From Thalassospira australica (GTDB lineage Bacteria; Pseudomonadota; Alphaproteobacteria; Rhodospirillales; Thalassospiraceae), in the NCBI RefSeq assembly GCF_000763295.1, contig NZ_JRJE01000032.1, forward strand, positions 620,001 to 684,000: 64,000 bases of DNA. The letters are read 5' to 3'. This document shows positions 43,770-52,758 of the stretch, piece by piece. The translations under genes were made by a program, and so were the position numbers. Positions within the stretch are counted from its first letter, which is position 1, and each line of letters begins with the position of its first letter. A model generated the notes under the pieces. That model saw only the letters and a program-made list of their open reading frames with translations. It was not told where the DNA came from and made no database searches.

Positions 43770-44231
43770 ATGGATGCTATTGATCGCAAATTGATCGATA
43801 TCCTGCAGGAAGACGCGTCACTGTCCTATTCGGTTCTCGGAACCAAGGTCGGTTTGTCGGTTTCTGCAGTGAATGATCGCGTGCGCAAACTGCGTGAACA
43901 GGGGATCATTCAGGCGTATCGCATTGCTGTGGACCCGCACGCCATTGGTCGGGCGTTAACCGCAATGGTCTGGCTGCGCACCGACCCGGCCAAGGGCAAC
44001 AAGAAGCTGGTCAAATCATTGATCAAGGCGGACGAAGTTCTGGAATGTCACCACATGACCGGGCGCTTTGATTTCCTTGTCAAACTGCGCCTGCGCGATA
44101 CTGCTCATCTCGAAAGTTTCATTTCCGATACCATCAAGGAAATGCAGGGTGTTGTCGAAGTTTTGCCAGAAATTGCCCTGTCGACTTCAAAAGAAACCAT
44201 GTTTGTTCCGGCACAATCGGAATCAGACTGA
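43770..44231 (+). CDS. Lrp/AsnC-family transcriptional regulator
   Basis: 153 residues. The N-terminal helix-turn-helix (MDAIDRKLIDILQEDASLSY, then GTKVGLSVSAVNDRVRKL) and the C-terminal RAM ligand-binding domain (about 65-145, with CHHMTGRFDFLVKLRLRD) are complete. Lrp-type proteins sense amino acids and form octamers. It lies 166 bases from, and divergent to, two DMT exporter genes, its likely targets. A good GGGGGA site precedes the ATG. Confidence 0.93.
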   Translation: MDAIDRKLIDILQEDASLSYSVLGTKVGLSVSAVNDRVRKLREQGIIQAYRIAVDPHAIGRALTAMVWLRTDPAKGNKKLVKSLIKADEVLECHHMTGRFDFLVKLRLRDTAHLESFISDTIKEMQGVVEVLPEIALSTSKETMFVPAQSESD

Positions 44232-44272
44232 TCAATTTTCAGAGCAAAGCCGAAATTTGATAATTTTTCGGG

Positions 44273-44294
44273 GATGATGGCATTGCCAGTCATC
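44273..44294 (+). terminator. weak hairpin after the lrp-type gene
   Basis: GATGATGGCA (44273-44282) pairs imperfectly with TGCCAGTCATC (44284-44294), with ATTTCC after it. Probable attenuated terminator of the Lrp gene; loop geometry is tight. Confidence 0.3.
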
Positions 44295-44375
44295 ATTTCC
44301 TAAGTATCTGATGTGATATTGTTTTGTGAGAAGCCAACCGAACCCAAACTAACGCCCTAGGACAGGAGCCCCAAC

Positions 44376-46379
44376 ATGATTGAATCGATGAATCTGGTAA
44401 TCCTGATTGCATCGATTCTGGTGGTGGTTGCTGTTTTCACCAGCCTGGTCAGCTTCCGGGTCGGCGCGCCCTTGCTGCTGGTCTTTCTGTTTGTCGGTCT
44501 GGGGGCTGGCGAGGACGGTATCGGCGGCATCATGTTTGACAATGCGCCGCTGGCCTATTTTATCGGCTCCATCGCGCTTGCCCTGATCCTGTTTGACAGT
44601 GGCTTTGAAACCCAGCTTCGAACGTTAAAAATCGCCGCCGGGCCTTCGCTGGTTCTGGCAACCTTCGGGGTGGTGATCACCACGGGCGTCATCGGCGGGG
44701 TGACCTGGCTGGTGCTTGATGTGCCGTGGCTGGTGGCTCTTTTGTTCGGGGCGATTGTCAGTTCGACCGATGCGGCGGCGGTGTTTTTCCTGTTGCGGGT
44801 CGGGGGCATAAATCTGCGTGATCGCACGCGCAGCACGCTTGAAGTTGAATCCGGCTCCAACGACCCGATGGCAGTGTTTCTGACCATATCCCTGGTCGAA
44901 CTGATCATTCTGGGTGGGGGCGAAAATATCGCGCTTGAACTGTTGCAGCGCTTCGTTCTGCAGATCGGTCTGGGCGGGATTTTCGGTTTGGCAGGCGGTT
45001 ATGCGCTGGTCTGGATGATCAACCGGGTCAAGCTCGAACCGGGTCTGGTGCCGATCATTACCATTGCGCTTGCGCTTTCGCTGTTTGGCGCCACCAGCAT
45101 TCTTGGTGGCAGCGGGTTCTTGGCGGTCTATGTCGCAGGCCTCTATGCCGGCAACAGCAAAATGCAAATGAGCGTCGGTGTCCGGCGCTTTCAGCATGTC
45201 ACCACCTGGCTTGCCCAGATCGCCATGTTTGTCACCCTTGGTCTGCTTGCGACCCCGTCGGAATTTGGCGATGTCATTATTCCCGGTGTGATTCTGGCAC
45301 TGGTTCTGGTGTTTGTCGCCCGTCCGGTCGCGGTCTGGCTGTGCCTGATGTTTTTCAATTTCTCGCGCAATGACACGGCGTTTATTTCCTGGGTCGGGTT
45401 GCGCGGGGCGGTATCGATCCTGCTGGCCATTGTGCCAATGGTCGAAGGCGTGCCCGAAGGGCAGCTTTTGTTTAACACTGCCTTTATCGTCGTGATCACC
45501 TCGCTTTTGCTCCAGGGCTGGACCATTCGCAGGGTCGCCAAATGGCTTGGCATCATTGTGCCGACGCGCCATGGTCCGGTGGACCGTATTGATCTGGAAC
45601 TGCCCGGCAATGCCAATCAGGAAGTCGTTGTTTACCGCGTCCATGAACAAAGTGCGGTGGCCACCGGACAACGCATCCCCCGTTGGGCGCGGCCCAGTCT
45701 GATTTTGCGCGACGGGGCGTCGCTTCGCCCGCATTCTGCGGGGCCGATTCAGGCCGGTGACCGGGTCTATATCATTACCCCGCCGCGCCATGTCGAACTG
45801 CTTGATCAGTTGTTTGCGGGCCCGGCCGAAGGGGCCAATGACGTCGAACTGTTTGGCGATTTCAGCTTCCCGCCCGATACCATGATTGCCGATATCGGTC
45901 GGCTTTATGGCTTTGCCGTTGATGAAAAAGATATCGAACTAAGCGCTGCTGACATTCTCAAACGCGATCTGGCGGGCGACGTCGAACTTGGCGACCGGTT
46001 GCCCTATGGCACGGTGGAATTGATTGTGCGCCGAACCGATGACGAACATGGGGTGATCGAAGTCGGCCTTGCGGTTGAACAGCAAACAACCCAACCCAAA
46101 CGCCGCATTCCGATCTTCCAGTCGCGCAGCGAATTACTTGCAATCTGGAAAGACTGGCAAAAACGCAAACGTGCGCAAAAGAACGCCCTCCTGAACCCCC
46201 CGGCGACCATACCCGACGCGCTTGATGCGCCCGAAAATCAAGGCTCCGAAAATCAAGACCCCGAAGAACAGGGTCCGGAAAGTCAAAACGGGCGGGAAAC
46301 TGATGAGGTGGTGGCCAATCAGTCACAGCCACAGGATGATGTGCCGCCAAAGGACAAACCATCAAAGGCATCCGATTGA
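44376..46379 (+). CDS. potassium/proton antiporter, CPA1 type with C-terminal regulatory domains (NhaP2/CvrA-like)
   Basis: 667 residues. About 12 helices (1-390) include VALLFGAIVSSTDAAAVFFLL and ESGSNDPMAVFL, the ion-binding ND motif of CPA antiporters. A RCK_C/TrkA_C-type domain (about 410-475, with LILRDGASLRPHSAGPIQAGDRVYIITPPRH) and a CorC_HlyC-like domain (about 490-575) follow, as in NhaP2. The last 70 residues are a Glu/Gln/Pro/Lys-rich disordered tail. It would expel potassium in exchange for protons. GGAG precedes the ATG. Downstream DinB-type gene is separated by 147 bases. Confidence 0.92.
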   Translation: MIESMNLVILIASILVVVAVFTSLVSFRVGAPLLLVFLFVGLGAGEDGIGGIMFDNAPLAYFIGSIALALILFDSGFETQLRTLKIAAGPSLVLATFGVVITTGVIGGVTWLVLDVPWLVALLFGAIVSSTDAAAVFFLLRVGGINLRDRTRSTLEVESGSNDPMAVFLTISLVELIILGGGENIALELLQRFVLQIGLGGIFGLAGGYALVWMINRVKLEPGLVPIITIALALSLFGATSILGGSGFLAVYVAGLYAGNSKMQMSVGVRRFQHVTTWLAQIAMFVTLGLLATPSEFGDVIIPGVILALVLVFVARPVAVWLCLMFFNFSRNDTAFISWVGLRGAVSILLAIVPMVEGVPEGQLLFNTAFIVVITSLLLQGWTIRRVAKWLGIIVPTRHGPVDRIDLELPGNANQEVVVYRVHEQSAVATGQRIPRWARPSLILRDGASLRPHSAGPIQAGDRVYIITPPRHVELLDQLFAGPAEGANDVELFGDFSFPPDTMIADIGRLYGFAVDEKDIELSAADILKRDLAGDVELGDRLPYGTVELIVRRTDDEHGVIEVGLAVEQQTTQPKRRIPIFQSRSELLAIWKDWQKRKRAQKNALLNPPATIPDALDAPENQGSENQDPEEQGPESQNGRETDEVVANQSQPQDDVPPKDKPSKASD

Positions 46380-46526
46380 TCAGGGTTCTGACCCTAGCCT
46401 GTCTAATGCCGGGATTAAAAATGCTGGTTTGGGGGCATCGCGAAACTGCCCTAAATTATCGATTGTTACACACAGGTTGTCTGCCTGTGCCGGGTCATCG
46501 GGCCCCAGAATTGACGGAGAATAAAG

Positions 46527-47024
46527 ATGAATGGTGCAGCCTATTTCGAGCGCATGGCGCAATATAATATCTGGGCCAATGGCCATGCCTATGACGCCTG
46601 TGCCAAGCTGCCCCAATCTGAGCTCATCGCACCCCGGACGGCCTTCTTTCCGTCGATTTTGCGCACGCTGAACCATCTTGTTGTTGCCGATCAATTGTGG
46701 ATGGGCCGGCTTTTGGGCACCCCGGTTACCATGGCACTTGATACCGTGCTTTATGAAAACTTTGATGAATTGCGCACTGCACGTCATGAACAGGATCAGG
46801 TGATCCTTGAGTTCACCCGTGGCCTGACAGACAGCGATGTCACATCGGACCTGACCTATCAGTCGGTTTCCGCCGGGGCCTATACCATGCCGCGCGATCT
46901 GATACTGGCGCATATGTTTAACCATCAGACCCACCATCGCGGGCAGCTTTCCAACATGCTGCTTGAAGCCGGATCTGGTCCGCTTGAAATCGATCTGATT
47001 TACTATGGGCGGGAACAATTGTGA
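46527..47024 (+). CDS. DinB-family protein
   Basis: 165 residues, four-helix bundle of the DinB/YfiT superfamily. Metal-binding histidines are in LNHLVVADQLWMGRL (H50 region) and HMFNHQTHHRGQL (HxxxH), the family mark. Members act in thiol- or nickel-dependent enzymes or are induced by DNA damage; the exact role is unknown. Good GGAG site before ATG. Stop codon TGA overlaps the start of the next gene by one base. Confidence 0.92.
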   Translation: MNGAAYFERMAQYNIWANGHAYDACAKLPQSELIAPRTAFFPSILRTLNHLVVADQLWMGRLLGTPVTMALDTVLYENFDELRTARHEQDQVILEFTRGLTDSDVTSDLTYQSVSAGAYTMPRDLILAHMFNHQTHHRGQLSNMLLEAGSGPLEIDLIYYGREQL

Positions 47025-47689
47025 TGATTGATCTGCTTGTTGCCTATACGCCGTTTCTGATTGCGGCCCTTTTGCTCAATATCTCGCCCGGGCCGGACAT
47101 GGCCTATATTGTCGGGCAAACGGCCGTTCATGGTCGCAAGATTGGATTGTTTTCCAGTTTGGGCGTGATTTCGGGCGCATTTGTCCATGTTCTGGCAGCC
47201 ACCTTTGGCCTGTCGGCCATCCTTGCGACATCGGCACTGGCCTTTGCCATCGTCAAATGGGTTGGGGTGGCCTATCTGGTTTGGTTGGGGATTGGCGCTT
47301 TGCGCAGCAGTTTTGCCCGCAAGGACCAGCAGGCAGACGAATCTGAACCGAAATCGGACATCACCATTCCACGCAAATCCATCACCGCCTTTGTTGCCTG
47401 GCGACAGGGGGTGATGATTGATGTGCTCAATCCCAAGGTCGCGATTTTCTTCATGGCCTTTTTGCCGCAATTTGTTGATCCCGCCATGGGCAATGCCGGG
47501 CTTCAATTTCTGGTGCTTGGCCTGATGGTGCTTTTGATCGCATTTCTGGTCGAAGGCATGCTGGTCATTGCCGTTGCATCGGCCGCAGTCCGGATAAAGG
47601 GCCGTCAACGCCTGGGGGCCTGGCTGCATCGTGCGCTTGGTGCCATGTTCATCGCACTTGGCATTCGCCTTGCGCTCAGCCAGCAATAG
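47024..47689 (+). CDS. LysE-family translocator
   Basis: 221 residues from ATG 47024 (GTG 47021 also in frame). The first helix LLLNISPGPDMAYIVG has the LysE/RhtB P-G-P motif, and IDVLNPKVAIFFMAFLPQFVDP is the conserved fourth helix. About six helices. It overlaps the dinB-type stop codon, so the two are co-translated. Exports an amino acid or similar; identity not resolvable. Confidence 0.92.
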   Translation: MIDLLVAYTPFLIAALLLNISPGPDMAYIVGQTAVHGRKIGLFSSLGVISGAFVHVLAATFGLSAILATSALAFAIVKWVGVAYLVWLGIGALRSSFARKDQQADESEPKSDITIPRKSITAFVAWRQGVMIDVLNPKVAIFFMAFLPQFVDPAMGNAGLQFLVLGLMVLLIAFLVEGMLVIAVASAAVRIKGRQRLGAWLHRALGAMFIALGIRLALSQQ

Positions 47690-47729
47690 AATCCGTGTCT
47701 GTTCTCTCCCCGCCTGACCCGCGCCGTTC

Positions 47730-48947
47730 TTAGGATTTTTTGGCCAGATAGCGCACCAGTGCCTGTGATGCCGGGGCGGCGGAAATGCCGTGTGCGACGA
47801 TGCTGATACAGATGATCATGGTGCCCGCCGCGATCAGGGGTTCGAACTCTTTGGGGTCAATCATGGTCGCCATGATCAGCATGTAAATCACCGATGCAAT
47901 GCCGCGTGGCCCGAACCAGCCGATATAAAGTTTCTCGCCAAAGCTATAGGGGCTGCCGATCATGCAGACCCATACGCAAATCGGGCGCAGCAGTACAAGG
48001 CTTGTGACCGAGAACACCAGCATCGGCCAGGTCCAGCTATCAAACACGGCCGGCACAATGATCAGGCCAAAGACAAAGAACGTCAGCATGGTCAGAAGCT
48101 CTGACTCGGCCTCGCCAAAGCTTTCGATCGTATCGCGCACCTTCTCGCTTGAGATATTAAGCGCAAGGCCCCCCGCAAAGGCCGCAACAAATCCGTTGCC
48201 GCCAAGCTCTTCTGTCAGAAGGAAGATGAAAAGGGCGGCCAAAACGCCAAGCAACCGTTCAAACCGATCGACAATGGTATCGCGGATCACCGCATGGTTG
48301 ACGGCCTTGCCAAGGACAACGCCGCAAAGGACCCCGACACCGGCCCCAATGGAAATTTCAAAGATGGCATCCTTGATCCAGCCGTCGCCGCCGTTGCCCA
48401 GAAGATCGGCTTCAAGCATGACCGCCGTGGTAAAGACCGGCAAAACCAGCCCGTCATTCAGCCCGCTTTCAATATTGATGCCCTGGCGCACCGGTTCGGG
48501 CACGCCCTTGTTTTCCAGAACCGGACGGCCAAGGGCGGCATCGGTCGGGCTGACAATCAGCGCAAGGATAAGTGCGGGTACAAGTCCAACTGTTGGATCA
48601 AGTCCGACAATAAAGGCCCATGTCACCCCGATGGTCAGCGGCAAGCCAACCAGAAGCAACCGCGTGGCAATTCTGCGCGCCGGGTTTTCCTTGCGATAAT
48701 CAAGGACGGCTGCATCAAGAAACAAAATGATCGCCAGCGTCATCTCGGCAAAGGCGGTGGCAAAATGAATGCTGCCCGAAAGCGCATCAAGCGGCGCGCC
48801 ATGCCAGATGCCAAGCGGCAGGGCAACCAGCAATCCGGCCAGCAACATCATCATCGGCGAGGATATGTTGCGCCGTTGCAGGCGCCGTGACTGCAACCCG
48901 TACACCAGCCCCGATCCCAGAAACAGGATGATCACCCACTCGAACAT
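47730..48947 (-). CDS. CPA1 cation:proton antiporter
   Basis: 405 residues, about 12 helices without C-terminal regulatory domain. ALIVSPTDAALGRPVLE and GINIESGLNDGLVLPVFTTAVM carry the CPA motifs, including the ND pair in the ion-binding helix. Closest in style to NhaP-type Na+(K+)/H+ antiporters. The ATG at 48947 is chosen over a TTG four codons earlier. Second antiporter in 5 kb, convergent with the lysE-type gene. Confidence 0.9.
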   Translation of the reverse strand: MFEWVIILFLGSGLVYGLQSRRLQRRNISSPMMMLLAGLLVALPLGIWHGAPLDALSGSIHFATAFAEMTLAIILFLDAAVLDYRKENPARRIATRLLLVGLPLTIGVTWAFIVGLDPTVGLVPALILALIVSPTDAALGRPVLENKGVPEPVRQGINIESGLNDGLVLPVFTTAVMLEADLLGNGGDGWIKDAIFEISIGAGVGVLCGVVLGKAVNHAVIRDTIVDRFERLLGVLAALFIFLLTEELGGNGFVAAFAGGLALNISSEKVRDTIESFGEAESELLTMLTFFVFGLIIVPAVFDSWTWPMLVFSVTSLVLLRPICVWVCMIGSPYSFGEKLYIGWFGPRGIASVIYMLIMATMIDPKEFEPLIAAGTMIICISIVAHGISAAPASQALVRYLAKKS

Positions 48948-49059
48948 CGCACGGTCCAACTTGTTGCCAATTCAGATGATTTTGCCTCAAAGAGGATAAA
49001 TCACCAAATGGTTCAGTCACATGCCTTGGGCATATTGCTTTGTGCAAACGACGCGGTGA

Positions 49060-49845
49060 TCAGGCAATCGCCTTTTGCAAAACCGCCAAGCCTTCCTGAT
49101 GGCAACGCGTATCGCCACTGGCAATCACCAAATCCCCACTGTCGATCGTAAGGCTTTTACCGTTCCAGTCGGTAATCACCCCGCCAGCCCCTTCAATCAC
49201 CGGAACAGCGGCACAAAAATCATAAGGCTGCAGATTGGATTCCACCAGGACATCGCCAAACCCCATGGCAATCAGGCCATAGCCGTATGAATCAATGCCG
49301 TAAATTGGTTGCTTGGCAGAGCTAAAGGCCGCTTCATATCCGGCAATTGCCTTTTCTTCGATGAAAAGATCCGGGCCTGTGGTGAAAATGGTGGCGTCTT
49401 TCAGGTGTGCGCATGCGCGCGCTGTGACCACTTTGTCGTTCAAGGTCGTTGGTTGCCCCTCGATCCCGATCCAGCGTTCATCCAAAATCGCCTGATCAAT
49501 CACCCCTAAAATCGGTTTGCCATTCTGACACAGCGAAATCAGGGTGTTGAAGCTGGGCTTGCCGGTGATGAATGATTTGGTGCCGTCAATCGGATCAAGG
49601 ATCCAGACGTACTCGGCATCAAGGTTTTCCGGGCCGTATTCCTCGCCCAGAATGCCATGATCGGGCAGTTCGGCATTGATCAGATCGCGCATGGTGCGTT
49701 CAATCGCCCGGTCGGCATCGGTCACAAGGCTGGCATCCCCCTTCTCGTCAATCGCAAGCGGCTTGCGGAAATAGCTTTGCAAAACCGGGCGCGCGGCATC
49801 CGCCAGTTTGTGGGCCATGGCAAGAAACGGGTGACTGTTGATCAT
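49060..49845 (-). CDS. inositol-monophosphatase-family phosphatase (histidinol-phosphatase-like), copy 2
   Basis: 261 residues. Metal-binding motifs are intact: ILGEEYG (Glu), WILDPIDGTKSFI (DPIDGT) and PYDFCAAVPVIEGAGG (second Asp). The sequence DPIDGTKSFITGKPSF is that of HisN-type histidinol-phosphatases rather than classical inositol phosphatases. AGGAAA lies upstream of the ATG at 49845. A close paralogue precedes it by 51 bases on the same strand, so one may serve histidine synthesis and the other a different substrate. Confidence 0.9.
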   Translation of the reverse strand: MINSHPFLAMAHKLADAARPVLQSYFRKPLAIDEKGDASLVTDADRAIERTMRDLINAELPDHGILGEEYGPENLDAEYVWILDPIDGTKSFITGKPSFNTLISLCQNGKPILGVIDQAILDERWIGIEGQPTTLNDKVVTARACAHLKDATIFTTGPDLFIEEKAIAGYEAAFSSAKQPIYGIDSYGYGLIAMGFGDVLVESNLQPYDFCAAVPVIEGAGGVITDWNGKSLTIDSGDLVIASGDTRCHQEGLAVLQKAIA

Positions 49846-49896
49846 GGGATTTCCTGTGTCGGGCAAGGGAGTTGGTCGCGGGACATAGGGCGAAGG

Positions 49897-50679
49897 TTAC
49901 GCCATCGCCGCCTTGATCGTGGTCAGAACATCCTGATGGCAGCGCGCATCGCCACTGGCAATCACGTCGCCCCGGCTATCCATGGTAAGTGCGGTGCCCG
50001 ACCAATCGGTCACGACGCCACCGGCCCCTTCAACAACGGGCACAAGCGCACAAAAATCATAAGCCTGAAGCCCTATTTCCACCACCGTATCGGCCAGGCC
50101 AAGTGCGGTCAGGCCATAGGCATAGGCATCCACGCCATACATCGGCACCCGGCATTTTTCCGCAATCGCCGCATAGGCCTTTTGCGAGTCCCCGGTGAAC
50201 AATTCCGGCGCGGTGGTGAAAAATGTGGCGCGGTCAAGGTCTTCGCATTCGCGCGCACTGATTTCCACGCCATTCATGGTGCTGGCCTGCCCCATAACAC
50301 CGACCCAGCGTTCATCGGTAATCGCCTGATCAATCACGCCCAAAACAGGTTTGCCGTTATGGCAAAGCGCAATCAGGGTCGCAAAGCTTGGCTTGCCGGA
50401 AATGAATGATTTGGTGCCATCAATCGGATCAAGCACCCAGACATATTCCGCATCCGTATTTTCACGTCCGTGTTCCTCGCCAAGAATGCCGTGATCGGGC
50501 AATTCGGCATTGAGGATATCGCGCATGGTGCGTTCGACTTCCCGATCGGCAATCGTGACCGGACTGTCATCGGCCTTCACATCCACGGCCACCGGAGTGC
50601 GGTAATATTTGCGCACAACAGGGCGCGCGGCATCGGCCAATTTGTGGGCGATTTCCAGAAATGGGTCGAGATTTTCCAT
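49897..50679 (-). CDS. inositol-monophosphatase-family phosphatase (histidinol-phosphatase-like), copy 1
   Basis: 260 residues with ILGEEHG, WVLDPIDGTKSFISGKPSF and AYDFCALVPVVEGAGG, the same metal ligands as its downstream neighbour, to which it is clearly similar end to end. Both proteins start with a near-identical helix (FLEIAHKLADAARPV versus FLAMAHKLADAARPV), so they arose by tandem duplication. Histidinol phosphate is the best family-based substrate, but no other his gene is present in the window. Confidence 0.9.
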   Translation of the reverse strand: MENLDPFLEIAHKLADAARPVVRKYYRTPVAVDVKADDSPVTIADREVERTMRDILNAELPDHGILGEEHGRENTDAEYVWVLDPIDGTKSFISGKPSFATLIALCHNGKPVLGVIDQAITDERWVGVMGQASTMNGVEISARECEDLDRATFFTTAPELFTGDSQKAYAAIAEKCRVPMYGVDAYAYGLTALGLADTVVEIGLQAYDFCALVPVVEGAGGVVTDWSGTALTMDSRGDVIASGDARCHQDVLTTIKAAMA

Positions 50680-50770
50680 AAAAATGCGTTCCTGCAGGCA
50701 GTGGGGGCGGATGTGATCTGGGCGGTAATATTTCCGCTTTGGCCCGATAAGGCAAGGTCTGCATACGCAA

Positions 50771-50796
50771 ACAGGGGACAGTTTCCTGTCCCCTGT
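50771..50796. terminator. perfect inverted repeat after the cytochrome c gene
   Basis: ACAGGGGACAG (50771-50781) pairs with CTGTCCCCTGT (50786-50796), four-base loop. It lies 46 bases beyond the end of the cytochrome gene in its direction of transcription. The T-run is short (TTT). Confidence 0.5.
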
Positions 50797-50841
50797 AAAA
50801 TCAATCTCTGATCAGAAACAACTGGTCAGGTTTGAATAAGC

Positions 50842-51471
50842 TTACTGCGCGACCGCTTCTTCAACAGCATCGGCTGCGCCATCAACAGCTTCTTCCGCCG
50901 CGTTGGCGGCTTCAACTGCTGCCGGATCCGGAAGCGCAAGCGGATTGTCTGACTTGCTGTTGAGCCATGCAATCACAGCTGCACGGTCAGATGCCTTCTT
51001 AAGGCCGCCAAAGCTCATCTTCGTGCCATCGATATAGTCACGCGGCTTGTAAAGGAACTCGTTCAGCTCTTCAAAGCCCCAGGTGCCGCCATGGTTGGCG
51101 ATGCCATCGGAATAAGAGAAGTCCCCAACGTGGCCAAACGCCGCACCAACAACACCATAAAGGTTCGGGCCGGTTTTGTTCGGACCGCCTTTTTCAGCTT
51201 CGTGGCAAGATGCGCACTTTTTGAATACTTTTTCACCCTGACCAAGGTCAGCAGATGCCAACATCGCCAGAATCGGTTCCGGACCCGCCGGTGCGGCCGG
51301 TGCCGCAGCAGGGGCATTTGCTCCCGCCAGTACGTCTTCGGAGAACGGATACACCGGTGCTTCAAGTTCATCGGGATGAACCAGCGCGTTGCCGATCTTG
51401 CCGACAACAACTACCAAAAGCACGGCGCAAATGACTCCGGCGACGATCTTGTTGATTTCCATCGTGTTCAT
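50842..51471 (-). CDS. membrane-anchored class I cytochrome c (CycM-like)
   Basis: 209 residues. One N-terminal uncleaved helix (about 8-27) anchors it in the inner membrane, an Ala/Pro linker (about 50-70) follows, and the haem domain holds KKCASCHEAEKGG (CxxCH) with the axial methionine in DGTKMSFGGLK. The C-terminal 30 residues are Ala/Glu rich and extend past the normal domain end. Such cytochromes carry electrons from the bc1 complex to cytochrome oxidase. It is divergent from kdsB, a neighbourhood I recall from other alphaproteobacteria. Confidence 0.93.
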   Translation of the reverse strand: MNTMEINKIVAGVICAVLLVVVVGKIGNALVHPDELEAPVYPFSEDVLAGANAPAAAPAAPAGPEPILAMLASADLGQGEKVFKKCASCHEAEKGGPNKTGPNLYGVVGAAFGHVGDFSYSDGIANHGGTWGFEELNEFLYKPRDYIDGTKMSFGGLKKASDRAAVIAWLNSKSDNPLALPDPAAVEAANAAEEAVDGAADAVEEAVAQ

Positions 51472-51937
51472 GACGGGACCCCGTTACAGCCTAATCACTC
51501 TCAGGTTTCTCAATTATAATATATTTACGCAGTTTGCCCAAAAGCCCCAAGCAGTTCTCATCAATGAGCAACTCACACGTAACCGCTGGCAAAACTGGTC
51601 GCAGGGAAACTATACGTTTCAGCGATTTGCATCAACCTTTCTTAAACACCAAGGCGAAAGCAGATGCTTTAAAACTTTCGTCTAGGGCCAAAACCCATGC
51701 ATATGATCGCACCGGTCATGGCAATAAGTTTTTACCCTGCTGCCCGATGAAAGGCGATTCCGTCTTTCATCTGTGCCCCAAAACCGGCTAATGTCGCGCC
51801 GTTTTAGGGTCAGAACCTGTTTGTTTAATATGTCCTGATCCGGATGTTTTGTGCCATCGCTTGCCTGAACCGTGCTTTGCGCAAGATCAAATACAAGATC
51901 AAAATACAGGGCGTTTATGCCTGACCGGAGCTTGAAA
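51472..51937. other. intergenic region between cytochrome c and kdsB genes
   Basis: 466 bases holding divergent promoters. The only local structure noticed is a direct repeat AAGATCAAATAC / AAGATCAAAATAC (51883-51907) about 30-55 bases before kdsB. Short open frames on both strands lack ribosome sites and family character. Confidence 0.5.
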
Positions 51938-52678
51938 ATGTCGACGCCACGCAATCCCGTTGTTGTTATCCCTGCCCGCATGGCCTCTATGCGCCTGCCC
52001 AACAAGCCGCTGGCTGACATCTGTGGGGAACCCATGATCGTACAGGTCTGGCGCCGCGCGCTCGAAGCGGGAATCGGCCCGGTACTTGTCGCCTGCGCCG
52101 AACAGGAAATTGCCGATGCGGTCACTGCAGCGGGCGGCATCGCGGTTCTGACCGATCCCGATTTGCCAAGTGGCTCGGACCGGGTGCATCAGGCGCTCGA
52201 AACGTTTGATCCGGATGGCAAATATGATGCGGTGGTCAATGTGCAGGGCGATTTGCCCACCATCGATGCCGCAGACATCCGTGCCGTGTTTGAACCGCTT
52301 GCCGATCCCGATGTCGATATCGCGACCCTTGCTGCGGAAATCAAACGCGACGAAGAACGCAACAACCCCAATGTGGTCAAGGCGGTCGCGGCTTTTGGCA
52401 CCGGGCGGGTCGCACGTGCGCTTTATTTCACCCGCGCAACCGCCCCTTATGGCGATGGGCCGCTCTATCATCACATCGGCCTTTATACCTATCGCCGTGC
52501 TGCTCTTGATCGCTTTGTTTCGCTGCCGCCTGCCGAACTGGAACAACGCGAAAAGCTCGAACAGCTGCGCGCGCTTGAAAACGGTATGGTGATCGCGGTC
52601 GCCCTGGTCGATGGTGTGCCGCTGGGTGTCGATACCCCCGAAGACCTTGAACGCGCACGACTTGTCTTGGGCGCGTAA
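51938..52678 (+). CDS. kdsB: 3-deoxy-manno-octulosonate cytidylyltransferase (CMP-KDO synthetase)
   Basis: 246 residues, full family length. [21 protein letters not shown] is the CTP-binding start (cited in parts: [16 protein letters not shown]), [11 protein letters not shown] and [13 protein letters not shown] are the other KdsB signatures. It activates KDO for lipopolysaccharide core synthesis in the cytoplasm. GGAG seven bases upstream supports the ATG at 51938; the upstream in-frame ATG at 51917 has no ribosome site. The neighbouring pheA starts 80 bases downstream. Confidence 0.95.
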   Translation: MSTPRNPVVVIPARMASMRLPNKPLADICGEPMIVQVWRRALEAGIGPVLVACAEQEIADAVTAAGGIAVLTDPDLPSGSDRVHQALETFDPDGKYDAVVNVQGDLPTIDAADIRAVFEPLADPDVDIATLAAEIKRDEERNNPNVVKAVAAFGTGRVARALYFTRATAPYGDGPLYHHIGLYTYRRAALDRFVSLPPAELEQREKLEQLRALENGMVIAVALVDGVPLGVDTPEDLERARLVLGA

Positions 52679-52758
52679 TTGGGGTTTTCTATCTGGCCGC
52701 ATCGAAAAGGGGTGCGGCTCTATAACAAGTCTTTACGAACACGTCAGGAAACAGCCAG

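Noticed and set aside
44625..45791. 388-codon minus-strand frame opposite the K+/H+ antiporter
   Set aside because: Antisense shadow of a membrane protein gene; composition is implausible for a real protein.
51534..51791. 85-codon frame before kdsB
   Set aside because: No ribosome site, no family similarity and cysteine/basic composition of a chance frame.
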